A stretch of 14,544 nucleotides of DNA, from NCBI GenBank assembly GCA_026770585.1, contig MU646341.1, positions 480,150 to 494,693 of the forward strand, read 5' to 3'. Positions 6,452 through 12,931 of the stretch are shown piece after piece (within the stretch, counting starts at the first letter, position 1; the number at the start of each line of letters is the position of its first letter). The notes under the pieces were generated by a model. It was not told the DNA's origin, searched no databases, and was given only the letters and a program-made list of their open reading frames with translations. Both the position numbers and the translations under genes were made by a program. This DNA is from Baffinella frigidus. Lineage: Eukaryota > Cryptophyceae > Cryptomonadales > Baffinellaceae.

Positions 6452-6475
6452 CACGACCTAGCTCTGTCTCAGTCT
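6452..6475. repeat. 24-bp dispersed repeat, copy 2
   Basis: This is the second copy of the 6090-6113 sequence, CACGACCTAGCTCTG then TCTCAGTCT. It lies immediately before the weak frame at 6478. Confidence 0.6.
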
Positions 6476-6477
6476 AT

Positions 6478-6660
6478 TTGGGCTCAACAGTTGGTGGGGC
6501 CGGGCTCCTTTTTGCTCGAAAGCTGTCAAATTTGTACCGCGAGCCCAGCATGAGTCAACTTGCGAATAGTCGGTCACATGAAGAGCTAGCCTGTCTCTTC
6601 CTCACTCGGGTTGACCGACTTTTCCAGGAAGGTGGGCGTGTGGCGCGCTGGGAGGCACGA
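6478..6660 (+). pseudogene. Possible coding remnant truncated by element C2
   Basis: A frame of about 60 residues before element C2 has protein-like composition: GAGLLFARKLSNLYREPSMS and then SHEELACLFLTRVDRLFQEG. The remaining residues to the stop at 6828 are encoded by the C2 palindrome and are not original. TCTCAG directly upstream could be a splice acceptor. No domain is recognised. Chance cannot be excluded at this length. Confidence 0.22.
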
Positions 6661-6870
6661 TGGAATCCAAATGGAACCGGATTTCATCCGGTCAGGTATT
6701 TAAATCAAATGCTCGGGAGTTCCCAAAATGTACGAAAATTACTACACATGATCTTTCGGACACGACTCTTTTGTCGCTTGTGTAGTAATTTTCGTTGTAT
6801 AGGGAACTCCGCCGAGCATTTAAATTAAACACCTGGCGGGATGAGATTGGGAACCACCCGTGGAATCCCG
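6661..6870. mobile_element. Palindromic element C2
   Basis: Long imperfect arms include the core ACGAAAATTACTACAC (6732-6747) and its exact complement (6780-6795), a middle block AAATGCTCGG with GGAGTTCCC pairing with GGGAACTCC and CCGAGCATTT, and outer ATTTCATCC pairing with GGATGAGAT. Pairing continues weakly to TGGAATCC and GGATTCCA-like ends. The outer block is shared with C1; the middle block is not. Confidence 0.82.
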
Positions 6871-7036
6871 GCACAAACTCTGGCCTCGGGACTCGCGGGT
6901 GGGGGCGCAGCACTGCTCAGAGGGTTGAGAGCCACACCCAGGTGGCCATGTTGGCTTCGATCCGAAACGCACGTTTTCTTCTTCAAGAGTAGGGTTGTTC
7001 GGGTCGTTGGGGGCCACGTGGGGCAAACGGGTCCCA

Positions 7037-7174
7037 CCACCAACACTCACAACTCGGGCAAATCAAAAAAGTCAAAAACACCAAATCCCCTTGGAGGCCG
7101 TCGGAATCCAACGGCCTTCAAGGGGATTTTTGGAGCCATTTCCCCCGATTTGCCCAGACTGTGAGGGTTGGTGG
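7037..7174. mobile_element. Element D2 (138 bp, CCACCAAC ends)
   Basis: The termini CCACCAACACTCACAA (from 7037) and TGTGAGGGTTGGTGG (to 7174) are inverted, and GGGCAAATC pairs with GATTTGCCC just inside. An inner hairpin AATCCCCTTGGAGGCCGT (7084-7101) pairs with 7111-7128 with one mismatch and a 9-base loop. It shares end sequence with D1 and carries TTGGAGCCATTT. It is non-coding and inserted in the satellite. Confidence 0.85.
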
Positions 7175-7191
7175 CAGTAAGGCGATACGAG

Positions 7192-7275
7192 AGCAGAAGA
7201 TGATCGAGACAGTCTCCTACCCAGAGTCAGTTGTCACCAAGGGTACCCCGTAACCGAAGAGTAGGGTCCAAGCGG
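7192..7275 (+). repeat. 84-bp segment repeated at 8638-8720
   Basis: GCAGAAGATGAT-GAGACAGTC and TCCTACCCAGAGTCAG followed by TCACCAAGG and CCGAAGA are shared with 8638-8720, including small indels. Both copies are followed by a GTCCA-GGGC block of the satellite, so this is part of its higher-order unit. Confidence 0.85.
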
Positions 7276-7385
7276 AGCGAACCGGTCCCAGTGAGAAGCG
7301 TCGTTACCCACTCGAGGCTAGAAATGTGACCATTTCAAAAGTTTTGACTTTACATGTCCTTTACAAGTGGACCGCTGTATGATAC

Positions 7386-7632
7386 CCTCTTGCCGGTCCA
7401 AAAAAATAACCTATTTCTGAAGGTTTGAGGTATTCTGCTGAATTTCACCCCCAAATTTGATCTTTTTTCAAATCTAAAAGCGCAGATCCTCGAGATTTGG
7501 CCTCCAGCTCCAGATTCTGCTAAAAAAAAACAATTCGAACTGCGATGAAATTTCAATATCTTTACTACAGGATAAAGTTCAACAAATGGCTCCAAGCTAA
7601 AGTCATTATTCTGCTATTAGACCGGCAAGAGG
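7386..7632. mobile_element. Candidate element J, CCTCTTGCCGGTC inverted ends
   Basis: The perfect 13-base inverted repeats CCTCTTGCCGGTC (7386-7398) and GACCGGCAAGAGG (7620-7632) bracket 221 bases of AT-richer sequence. AAATGGCTCCAA at 7584-7595 is the inverse of the motif in D2. No internal palindrome or frame is convincing and flanking duplications are not clear. It is a plausible MITE, but only one copy is visible. Confidence 0.6.
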
Positions 7633-7656
7633 ATGGTGATTTTCACACAGATATCT

Positions 7657-7698
7657 GGTTTTGGTCACGGGAAATTCCCCCAGCTACGTGACCAAACC
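7657..7698. repeat. Short hairpin, GTTTTGGTCACG arms
   Basis: GGTTTTGGTCACG (7657-7669) pairs with CGTGACCAAACC (7687-7698) across a 17-base loop with a single unpaired T. No T tract follows, so it is not an obvious terminator. It could be the core of another small element. Confidence 0.55.
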
Positions 7699-8200
7699 CG
7701 CCCGTGACTCGTACAAATGTCTACAACCCCACATTTAAAATATTCCCTCTTCCAGCCTCCAGTGGATGTTGGTCTCGGTTTCGGTCCTTGACAAAAGCGT
7801 TTTTTCTTCGTGTTAGGGTTGTTGGGGTTGTTAGGGTTTACAGTTTAGGGGGCGCACCGGTCCCAGTCGTCCAACGCCTATTTACATGTGGGGTTGTAAT
7901 CATTTGTACCAGGATAACGTAACCGACCTCGTAACTGTGCTAATTTCGCACAGGTACGTGACCAACCTCACGAAAGCAACTACACAAATGGCCACTTGTA
8001 AAAGCAAACGGTTTTAAATATGCCCCTCCAGCATTCTCGTGTGGTTGGTAGGGTCCAGGCGGGGCCAACCGGAACGGTCCCCTTTGATGCGCCACAAAGG
8101 GCGCATAAGACCCCGGCTCCGCGCTCCAAAGGATGCTCTATGGCTAAACATTACTACAGTACAACGCAAGGCAGTCACCTCGGACAGTTGGCTTCGGCGT

Positions 8201-8220
8201 CCGCGTGACCGGTCACGCGG
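8201..8220. repeat. Perfect 20-bp palindrome
   Basis: CCGCGTGACCGGTCACGCGG is its own exact reverse complement. It lies inside the satellite between two direct copies of CCGGAACGGTCCCC-TTTGATGCGC (8069-8092 and 8234-8257). A dimeric protein site is possible, as is chance structure in a GC-rich repeat. Confidence 0.7.
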
Positions 8221-8313
8221 GCGTTCACGGTCACCGGAACGGTCCCCTTTGATGCGCATCACTTGGTGACCGATGTTGGGTTCGATCTTTGACAAAAGAT
8301 TTCTTCTTCGTGG

Positions 8314-8428
8314 TAGGGTTGTTGGGGTTTAGGGTTTAGGAGACACCCCACACCCTACACCCTACACCCTACCGTGATTACTGACACCCTACACCCACAC
8401 CCTACACCATACACCAGGGTTTAGGAGG
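8314..8428. repeat. Telomere-like repeats switching strand within 115 bp
   Basis: G-rich GTAGGGTTGTTGGGG-TTTAGGGTTTAGG (8314-8340) is followed at once by C-rich CACCCTA repeats (8343-8372 and 8384-8415), then by AGGGTTTAGG (8416-8425). The orientation therefore flips twice. The C-rich unit corresponds to TGTAGGG on the other strand, a one-base variant of TTTAGGG. Confidence 0.85.
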
Positions 8429-8637
8429 CAAACCGGTCCCAGTCGTCGGACCCCGCGATGATCGATCCGCAACGCACGTGCTCTTCTTGTAGGGTTGTTA
8501 GGTTTGTGTGAGTCCAGGTGGGGCGCACGTTGGTTTTGGTTTCGATCTGTTACAAAAATACGTTTTCTACTTGGTAGGGTTGTCAGGGTCCAGGTTTGGG
8601 GTTGAGGGTTTATGAGGCGCACCGGTCCCAGTCGGGA

Positions 8638-8720
8638 GCAGAAGATGATGGAGACAGTCTCCTACCCAGAGTCAGGTATCACCAAGGTTACACCGAAACC
8701 GAAGATTAAGGTCCAGGTGG
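8638..8720 (+). repeat. Second copy of the 84-bp satellite segment
   Basis: This is the partner of 7192-7275, sharing GAAGATGATGGAGACAGTC and CTCCTACCCAGAGTCAG. It is embedded between two satellite monomers and so dates the higher-order duplication of about 1.45 kb. Confidence 0.85.
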
Positions 8721-9107
8721 GGCGCTCCGGGATGCTGTCGGGGTAAATACAAACTATCCAATCCATCATTTGGTCCTCCCGGGACGGTTGGTGGTTGGTA
8801 GGGTCCAGGCGGGGCCAACCTGTCCCAGGCGTCAGACCCCGCGATGATCGATCCGCAACGCACGTTTTCTTCGTGTAGGGTTGTGAGGTTTGTGTGAGTC
8901 CAGGTGGGGCGCACGTTGGTTTCGGTTTCGATCTGTTACCAAAATAGCCAGCAAACGGGTTTGAATATGCCCCTCTGGCATTCTAAACGCAAACGGTTTT
9001 AACTGTGCCCCCCTAGCATTCTCGTGTGGGTGTTAGGGTTTGGGGTTTAGGGGACACACCGGTCCCAGTCGTCTGACCCCCCGATGATCGCGCCTCCTGC
9101 TTGCGTG

Positions 9108-9269
9108 TTTGGGGTTTGGGGTTTGGGGTTTGGGGTTTGGGGTTTGGGGTTTGGGGTTTGGGGTTTAGGGTTTAGGGTTTGGGGTTTAGGGTTTAGGGTT
9201 TAGGGTTAAGGGTTTAGGGTTCAGGGTTTGGGGTGTAAGTTTTAGGGTTGAGGGTTGAGGTTTGAGGGA
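9108..9269 (+). repeat. Interstitial telomeric array, TTTGGGG then TTTAGGG
   Basis: About eight perfect TTTGGGG units are followed by TTTAGGG units mixed with TTTGGGG, TTAAGGG and TTCAGGG variants, degrading to GTTGAGG at the right end. TTTAGGG is the plant/algal-type telomere repeat. Unique sequence on both sides means this is interstitial. The block of pure variant units implies local amplification rather than fresh telomerase addition. Confidence 0.93.
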
Positions 9270-9413
9270 ATCGGTCAAGGAGTGCCGGCTCCAGCTTTAT
9301 CTCAAAGGTCAACAGCAGAACATAAATTGTTGCCACTGATTGTGTCCACGTCGGATAATTCGGAAATAGTTGCCTTGCAGTTCATCTTGGAGCATATCAG
9401 ATCTGTCCTGGTT

Positions 9414-9453
9414 TATGCTATTTTAAGCCTTCTTTTATGCCTAAAATAGCATA
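9414..9453. repeat. AT-rich hairpin TATGCTATTTTA
   Basis: TATGCTATTTTA (9414-9425) pairs exactly with TAAAATAGCATA (9442-9453) around a 16-base loop, AGCCTTCTTTTATGCC. A diverged copy of the left half and loop occurs at 10281-10308 (TTTATGCTATCTTAGGCC then TTCATTGATG), which lacks the right arm. Confidence 0.7.
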
Positions 9454-9605
9454 TCCACCCTTATCTTCGGCGTTGGTAGCCTTAAGAAGTGATCAGATTC
9501 TGGTATCTTCCGAAATTGAAGTCGGGTCGGGTCACAAGTGCCAGAGGACGTGTTGCCCGCACCTCTAGTTACGTGACACACTAGGTGGGAAAACATCGTT
9601 TCGTG

Positions 9606-9642
9606 CTACTTGGTGGGGAATCGTCATTTTCCCACCAAGTAG
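9606..9642. repeat. Hairpin CTACTTGGTGGGRAA
   Basis: CTACTTGGTGGGGAA (9606-9620) pairs with TTTTCCCACCAAGTAG (9627-9642) with one mismatch and a 6-base loop. CTAGGTGGGAAAA at 9581 and CTACCAAGTAGGGAGG at 9667 are further partial copies of the arm in direct and inverted orientation, so the cluster may be a decayed small element. Confidence 0.7.
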
Positions 9643-9782
9643 ATAGACGCCTCGGTGACACTAACTCTACCAAGTAGGGAGGCTAGGGTCCTGCTATCAT
9701 GCATGGTGGCTGCCACTGAAACTACTCGTGAGTGTGGCCTATATACATTAAATGGACAGTTTCTTTGGACGCGACGGTAGTA

Positions 9783-9822
9783 ACTTTTTGTACCGCCTTG
9801 TCACTTTTTGTACCGCCTTCTT
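9783..9822. repeat. 20-bp tandem duplication
   Basis: ACTTTTTGTACCGCCTTGTC is followed directly by ACTTTTTGTACCGCCTTCTT. Two units are seen, with differences only in the last three bases. Confidence 0.9.
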
Positions 9823-10070
9823 ACAGCCCGGTACTAATTTCGGAACGTGACAGTAGTAGAAGGGCACCCTTGGAACGGGTCCGTTTTTGGTAGTGATAAT
9901 GGTCTCTCTTGGTGGCACGGCCACGGTGATTTATTTTACATGGAGGACAGACAAAATCCGGTGGGGCACCTGCGATCATCCTCGCGCGCGCGAGCGCGAG
10001 GACGCCGGCTTGCGCGTCGCCCCCCGTCTCGCCCGAACCCAGCCTGCCGCGAGGAAGAGGGCTTGGGGTT

Positions 10071-10183
10071 TAGGGCTTGGGGTTTGAGGTTTGGGATTTG
10101 GGGTTTGGGGTTTGGGGTGTGGGGTTCAGGGTTCAGTGTTTAGGGTTCAGGGTTCAGGGTTCAGTGTTTAGGGTTCAGGGTTT
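10071..10183 (+). repeat. Interstitial telomeric array, variant-rich
   Basis: GCTTGGGGTTTAGGG, then TTTGAGG, TTTGGGA and TTTGGGG units, then TTCAGGG units with TTTAGGG and TTCAGTG variants, keep a near 7-base period for 113 bases. TTCAGTG-TTTAGGG-TTCAGGG occurs twice in the right half, a sign of short higher-order duplication. Orientation is the same as the 9108 array. Confidence 0.9.
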
Positions 10184-10454
10184 CGGCGGCAGATGGAATG
10201 AGCGAAATGGATACCAGCATCGCCGCCATGCATCCCCCCCGAAGTAAGGGTTTTAAGATTTTGGCGTCCAGCTAAAGTTTTATGCTATCTTAGGCCTTCA
10301 TTGATGACAAGATGCACCCCCTACCCGTAAGATGACACAGTGTTTTCGAACCGTTGCGATATCCTACGTAACGAAACCTGCATTTTGAGGGTTTGGGGAT
10401 GTCCGTTGGAAGATAGAATCCTCCCGCTCTCGGGCGAGGAGCGAGGGTGGCTGT
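10184..10454. other. Unassigned spacer
   Basis: The only recognisable items are the partial hairpin copy at 10281-10308 and an ATGCCAGCAT-type phrase (GCATCGCCGCCATG at 10217, GCATGGCCGCCATG at 10567) that flanks B2 at a distance on both sides. No gene is supported. Confidence 0.45.
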
Positions 10455-10456
10455 TA

Positions 10457-10557
10457 TCCCTTAAGTGGTCAGTAGGCTCATGCACCCTACCGTAGGGTCC
10501 TAGGACCTGCCTAGGACCTCTTGGCGGTCAAATTTGACCGTCTGGCCACTTAAGGGA
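10457..10557. mobile_element. Element B2, family B MITE, TA-flanked
   Basis: The ends TCCCTTAAGTGGTCAG and CTGGCCACTTAAGGGA are flanked by TA at 10455-10456 and 10558-10559. The core CCTACCGTAGGGTCCTAGG then ACCTGCCTAGGACCTCTT is nearly identical to B1, and GGTCAAATTTGACC forms a central palindrome. The matching GCCGCCATG phrase on either side suggests the element landed in, or created, a local duplication. Confidence 0.92.
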
Positions 10558-10803
10558 TAGATGCCAGCATGGCCGCCATGTACCCCCCCCCCAAGGAGGC
10601 TGGGGTGTAAGCTTGCAATGCACGGCACGGGGCGAAGCAGGTCCAAACGGTGGACAACGAACCTTTCATCAAAAGTCAACTTACACTGAGGCAATTAATG
10701 TTAGGGATCTTCTGGAGCAATTTGGACATGTTACGCCCTGAATTCCTGGGTCGACGAAACCTTGGTAGCCCACCGTGTGGTTGCACGGTACCAGGACGCG
10801 AGG
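10558..10803. other. Unassigned spacer with a solo K end
   Basis: CTTGGTAGCCCACCGTGTGG followed by GCACGGTACCAGG at 10761-10793 resembles the right terminus of element K (11211-11250). It is probably a solo or truncated end. The short plus-strand frame from 10650 runs into C4 and is not supported. Confidence 0.45.
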
Positions 10804-10966
10804 TTCGTGCGATCAGATCTCACGTGGAAACTGTTGAATTGTTTTTCATATCGGCAATGAAATTTACTGCACAGAACGATCTTTTCTAGTAATAATAAAG
10901 GAAATGTGTAGACATTTTCAGCAAAATTCGGTTTTGAACAGTATCCACCTTGGATCGCAAACAGCT
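10804..10966. mobile_element. Element C4, diverged palindromic relative of C3
   Basis: GGCAATGAAATTTACTGCAC (from 10854), then GATCTTTTCTAGTAATAATA, then GTGTAGACATTTTCAGC follow the C3 core and loop order with about 25% change. Outer arms still pair: TGCGATCAGATC and GTGGAAACTGTT on the left with CAGTATCCACCTTGGATCGCA on the right. The order of loop features is conserved as well as the arms, so C3 and C4 descend from one element. Confidence 0.7.
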
Positions 10967-11057
10967 CCGCTGCTAGCGTCAAGAAACCAACCTTAAAATT
11001 TGAAGAAGTTGTTGATCGAACCCAGCGTTTTCTACCTTGTGAAAAAAACGGATGAAT

Positions 11058-11243
11058 CGGTGTGGAGGCCACACAGCGGTCTTCCAAGGGATTTTGAATA
11101 ACCCCTGAGCGATAAGACCTAGGACCCTACGGAAGGCAACCCGTAGGGGCATAGGGGGGTTCCTACGGATAAGGTAACGGAAACTCGGGCATTTACTGCC
11201 CGAAAATCCCTTGGTAGCCCTCTGTGTGGGGAGGTTCGCACCG
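11058..11243. mobile_element. Candidate element K, ~40-bp imperfect inverted ends
   Basis: CGGTGTGGAGG, CCACACAG and CCAAGGGATTTT on the left (11058-11095) pair in order with AAAATCCCTTGG, CTGTGTGGGGAGG and CACCG on the right (11203-11243). The interior has CCTAGGACCCTACGG, the same module as families A and B, and CCCGTAGGGG. It is 186 bases long and non-coding. A solo end lies at 10761-10793. Confidence 0.65.
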
Positions 11244-11380
11244 TAGCAGGAGCGCCACGACCCCTCCAAACGCCGACCACGCAAGGCTTGTATCGAGACC
11301 TTCGCGCCCCACTTCTTGCGAGCCCTCGTCGTCGAACCCCAGTAACTGCCAGCCAACTCCCGACGTCAAACTCGCAACCG

Positions 11381-11538
11381 AATCCGGGAACATGTTTAAT
11401 TTAAAAGGAAATGGCCTATCACACCGGATTCTGGCCCTAATTAAATTTACTTAGGGCCCTAATTAACCTTCGTTCAACTCCTGTGAACAAATAGGGACCC
11501 CCCCTCATTTTTTTTGAAATTAAATATGTCTCCGGATT
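11381..11538. mobile_element. Element G1 (AATCCGGGRACATGTTTAAT ends)
   Basis: The left end AATCCGGGAACATGTTTAAT pairs with the right end ATTAAATATGTCTCCGGATT. The interior contains CCTAATTAAATTTACTTAGG and TAATTAACCTTCGT then AACTCCTGTGAACAAATAGG, nearly identical to G2. The element is 158 bases long. The terminal ATCCGGGGA also opens element C3, suggesting related ends. There is no coding capacity. Confidence 0.88.
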
Positions 11539-11690
11539 AAACCTGAGGTTGTGATCGATCGCGATCTCCCTGCACCTACCAGGAGCCCTGGACCCCAACC
11601 CTCAAACCCTACAGGGAGGGTCATAACCTGACCACGCCCACTCATGGCTGGCGCATGGGCGTCCCCGATACCGCGGCCCAGGAGGGAGAG
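11539..11690. other. Unassigned spacer
   Basis: This is ordinary sequence with CCCCAACCCTCAAACCCTAC at 11593-11612, a short C-strand telomere-like trace. No gene is supported; frames here continue into the adjacent purine tract. Confidence 0.4.
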
Positions 11691-11833
11691 AGAGAGAGAG
11701 AGATAGATAGAGAGAGAGAGAGAGAGCGAGCGAGCGAGAGAGAGAGCCAGGAGAGAGAGAAATAAAGAGAGCGCGTGCGCGAGCGAGAGAAAGAGAGAGA
11801 GAGATAGATAGATAGATAGATAGATAGAGAGAG
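11691..11833. repeat. GA microsatellite with (GATA)n
   Basis: GA runs with GAGC interruptions enclose an uninterrupted GATA stretch at about 11802-11827. The purine strand is plus. Long SLSLSL or ARSLSL frames across it are artefacts. Confidence 0.95.
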
Positions 11834-12023
11834 CATGGGGTGGTCCGGCTTCGCTAGGGAGAGCACCACGCAATTACTCCACCCTTGCTCACTCTCACTC
11901 TGTGCAACTCGTTCGCAAAAGAACACTCTGGCCCCGTCCTTGGCCGAAACTGAATGGGGGGAATGTCGTACCATAGTGACTTTGGACTGTATCCGTGAAG
12001 CCCCCGGTGGGGGGGGGGCTCAC
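11834..12023. other. Unassigned island between GA and CT tracts
   Basis: About 190 bases of normal composition lie between oppositely oriented microsatellites. TGCTCACTCTCACTCTGTGC-type sequence hints at pyrimidine enrichment on the plus strand. No frame is specific to the island. Confidence 0.4.
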
Positions 12024-12229
12024 GCTTGCTCTCTCTTTCGCGCTCTCGCTCTCTCGCTCTCTCGCTCGCTCGCTCGCTCGCTCGCTCTCGCTCTCCCTCG
12101 CTCTCTCTCCCTCGCGTGCGCTCTCTCTCTCTCTCGCTCACTCGCTCTCTCTCTCTCTCGCTCACTCGCTCTCTCTCTCGCTCTCTCCCTCGTTCTCGCT
12201 CTCTCGCTCTCGCTCTCTCTCGCTCTCGA
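12024..12229. repeat. CT-rich microsatellite (opposite orientation to neighbours)
   Basis: CTCT and CGCT blocks fill about 200 bases, including (CGCT) repeats at 12061-12086. The pyrimidine strand is plus, the reverse of the GA tracts at 11691 and 12371. On the minus strand the tract directly follows the donor-like GT at the end of the exon candidate. Confidence 0.95.
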
Positions 12230-12230
12230 C

Positions 12231-12359
12231 CTGGCTGGCCAAAGCGCCGTCGCCATGCTCCTCATCCGCGCCGAGGGCCAGGAGGTCCTCCTCGAGGGCC
12301 CGCAGCTCCTTGTCGTCGAGGTCCCCGTCGCTGTGGTCCGACATCTCCTCCCACGCTTG
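12231..12359 (-). CDS. Candidate acidic internal exon, 43 codons
   Basis: On the minus strand CGCAG precedes 129 bases that read open in one phase and end CAG before GTCGAG, giving consensus-like 3' and 5' splice borders and phase 0 at both ends. The peptide starts QAWEEMSDHSDGDLDD and continues KELRALEEDLLALG. It has 15 acidic and 2 K/R residues in 43. Thirty-nine of 43 codons end in G or C, unlike chance sequence. The upstream intron side is CT-rich and would serve as a polypyrimidine tract. No domain is recognised; an acidic helical segment of a nuclear or chaperone-type protein is a guess. Flanking exons are not identified. Confidence 0.4.
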
Positions 12360-12370
12360 CTGCGAAGCGT

Positions 12371-12420
12371 AGAGAGAGCGAGTGTGTGAGGGATCGAGAT
12401 TGAGAGAGAGAGAGTGAGTA

Positions 12421-12452
<32 letters not shown>

Positions 12453-12540
12453 CGCGCGTGAGATTGTGTGTGTGCGTGTGAGAGAGAGAGAGAGAGCGCG
12501 CGAGAGAGGGTGTGTGCGAGAGAGAGAGCGCGAAAGAGTG
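12371..12540. repeat. GA/GT compound microsatellite
   Basis: GA runs alternate with (TG)n at 12420-12439 and GCGCGC patches. On the minus strand this is a CT/CA-rich tract lying between the two copies of the acidic exon start, like an expanded intron. Confidence 0.93.
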
Positions 12541-12549
12541 AGGGCACCA

Positions 12550-12591
12550 TCCCCGTCGCTGTGGTCCGACATCTCCTCCCACGCGTGCTGC
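12550..12591 (-). pseudogene. Partial duplicate of the acidic exon start
   Basis: The 42 bases match 12322-12363 with one change, and on the minus strand encode EQHAWEEMSDHSDGD. Similarity ends abruptly at the codon after GGGGA, where microsatellite begins. The segment also has GAGCAG just upstream, so it retains an acceptor-like border but has no donor. The offset between copies is 228 bases. Confidence 0.6.
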
Positions 12592-12737
12592 TCAAGGACT
12601 TTACCCCCACAATACGTCACGCGCGTATATCCGTACAAAAACGAGGCCATCTGTACAACTGCCCCAAAATCTTTAGTTTTTCAGCAGGGATGGGACGCTG
12701 GAGCGCAACTGTGTCTTGCTTCAAACTTGAGGAGTAC
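12592..12737. other. Unassigned spacer
   Basis: On the minus strand a frame (KVLEQH and upstream) leads into the exon duplicate but is short. Nothing else is recognised. Confidence 0.35.
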
Positions 12738-12789
12738 CTCTTTGGTCGAGAAGGGCGTCGAGGTTTCGCTACGGGAAGTTTTGGCGACC

Positions 12790-12867
12790 CTCAAGCCTCA
12801 AGCCTCAAGCCTCAAGCCTCAACCTTCAACCCTCCACCGTCAACCGTCAACCGTCAACCTTCAACCG
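12790..12867. repeat. Heptamer minisatellite CTCAAGC / GTCAACC
   Basis: Eleven 7-base units begin CTCAAGC and shift to CTCAACC, TTCAACC and GTCAACC. The CTCAACC form differs at one base from CTAAACC, the C-rich strand of the plant-type telomere repeat. Confidence 0.9.
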
Positions 12868-12931
12868 TGTGTCGAGAAGGTCGTGGGTGTTTCGATACTC
12901 GGTTCCCGGCAGCCTGCGATCTATTTTCCTA

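Larger units (their letters stand above)
6940..9100 (+). repeat. Degenerate subtelomere-like satellite with telomere-type motifs
   Basis: Monomers begin near 6949, 7765, 8272, 8527 and 8908, with partial ones near 8455 and 8841. Recurrent blocks, in order, are ATGTTGG-TTTCGATC, GACAAAA-CGTTTTCTTCTT, GTAGGGTTGTTGGGGTT, GTCCAGGTGGGGCGCAC, ACCGGTCCCAGTCGTC and CCGCGATGATCGATCCGCAA. Copy length is irregular through deletion, local duplication and insertion of other elements. No long frame survives. The mixture of telomere-like units and longer unique blocks is what subtelomeric arrays look like, but chromosome position is unknown. Confidence 0.75.
9270..10062. other. Mostly unique stretch with small hairpins, no supported gene
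   Basis: There are no convincing frames: the frame at 9255-9449 starts in the telomeric array, and the frames at 9847-10143 and 9887-10087 overlap in different phases. Small inverted and direct repeats in it are listed separately. A CG-alternating patch, CGCGCGCGAGCGCGAGG, is at about 9983-10000. Confidence 0.5.

Noticed and set aside
7180-7330. Possible tRNA or small structured RNA
   Set aside because: No cloverleaf or conserved box A/B could be drawn. The segment is part of a duplicated satellite unit.
7657-7698. Rho-independent terminator
   Set aside because: There is a stem but no following T run, and the context is not bacterial.
10650-11087. Overlapping frames of 79 and 118 residues on opposite strands
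   Set aside because: Both run through the palindromic element C4, which explains the open phases. No family resemblance.
11245-11390. Minus-strand segment reading GWQLLGFDDEGSQEV and SLAWSAFGGVVALLLR
   Set aside because: It looks somewhat protein-like and lies between K and G1, but it is short, has no splice borders that I could defend, and its frame runs into both elements. Kept only as a note.
11642-12650. Several overlapping 100-196-residue frames on both strands (SLSLS, RERER, ARSLS repeats)
   Set aside because: They are open only because GA/CT repeats lack stop codons in most phases. Only the short 12231-12359 and 12550-12591 segments within them have normal protein content.
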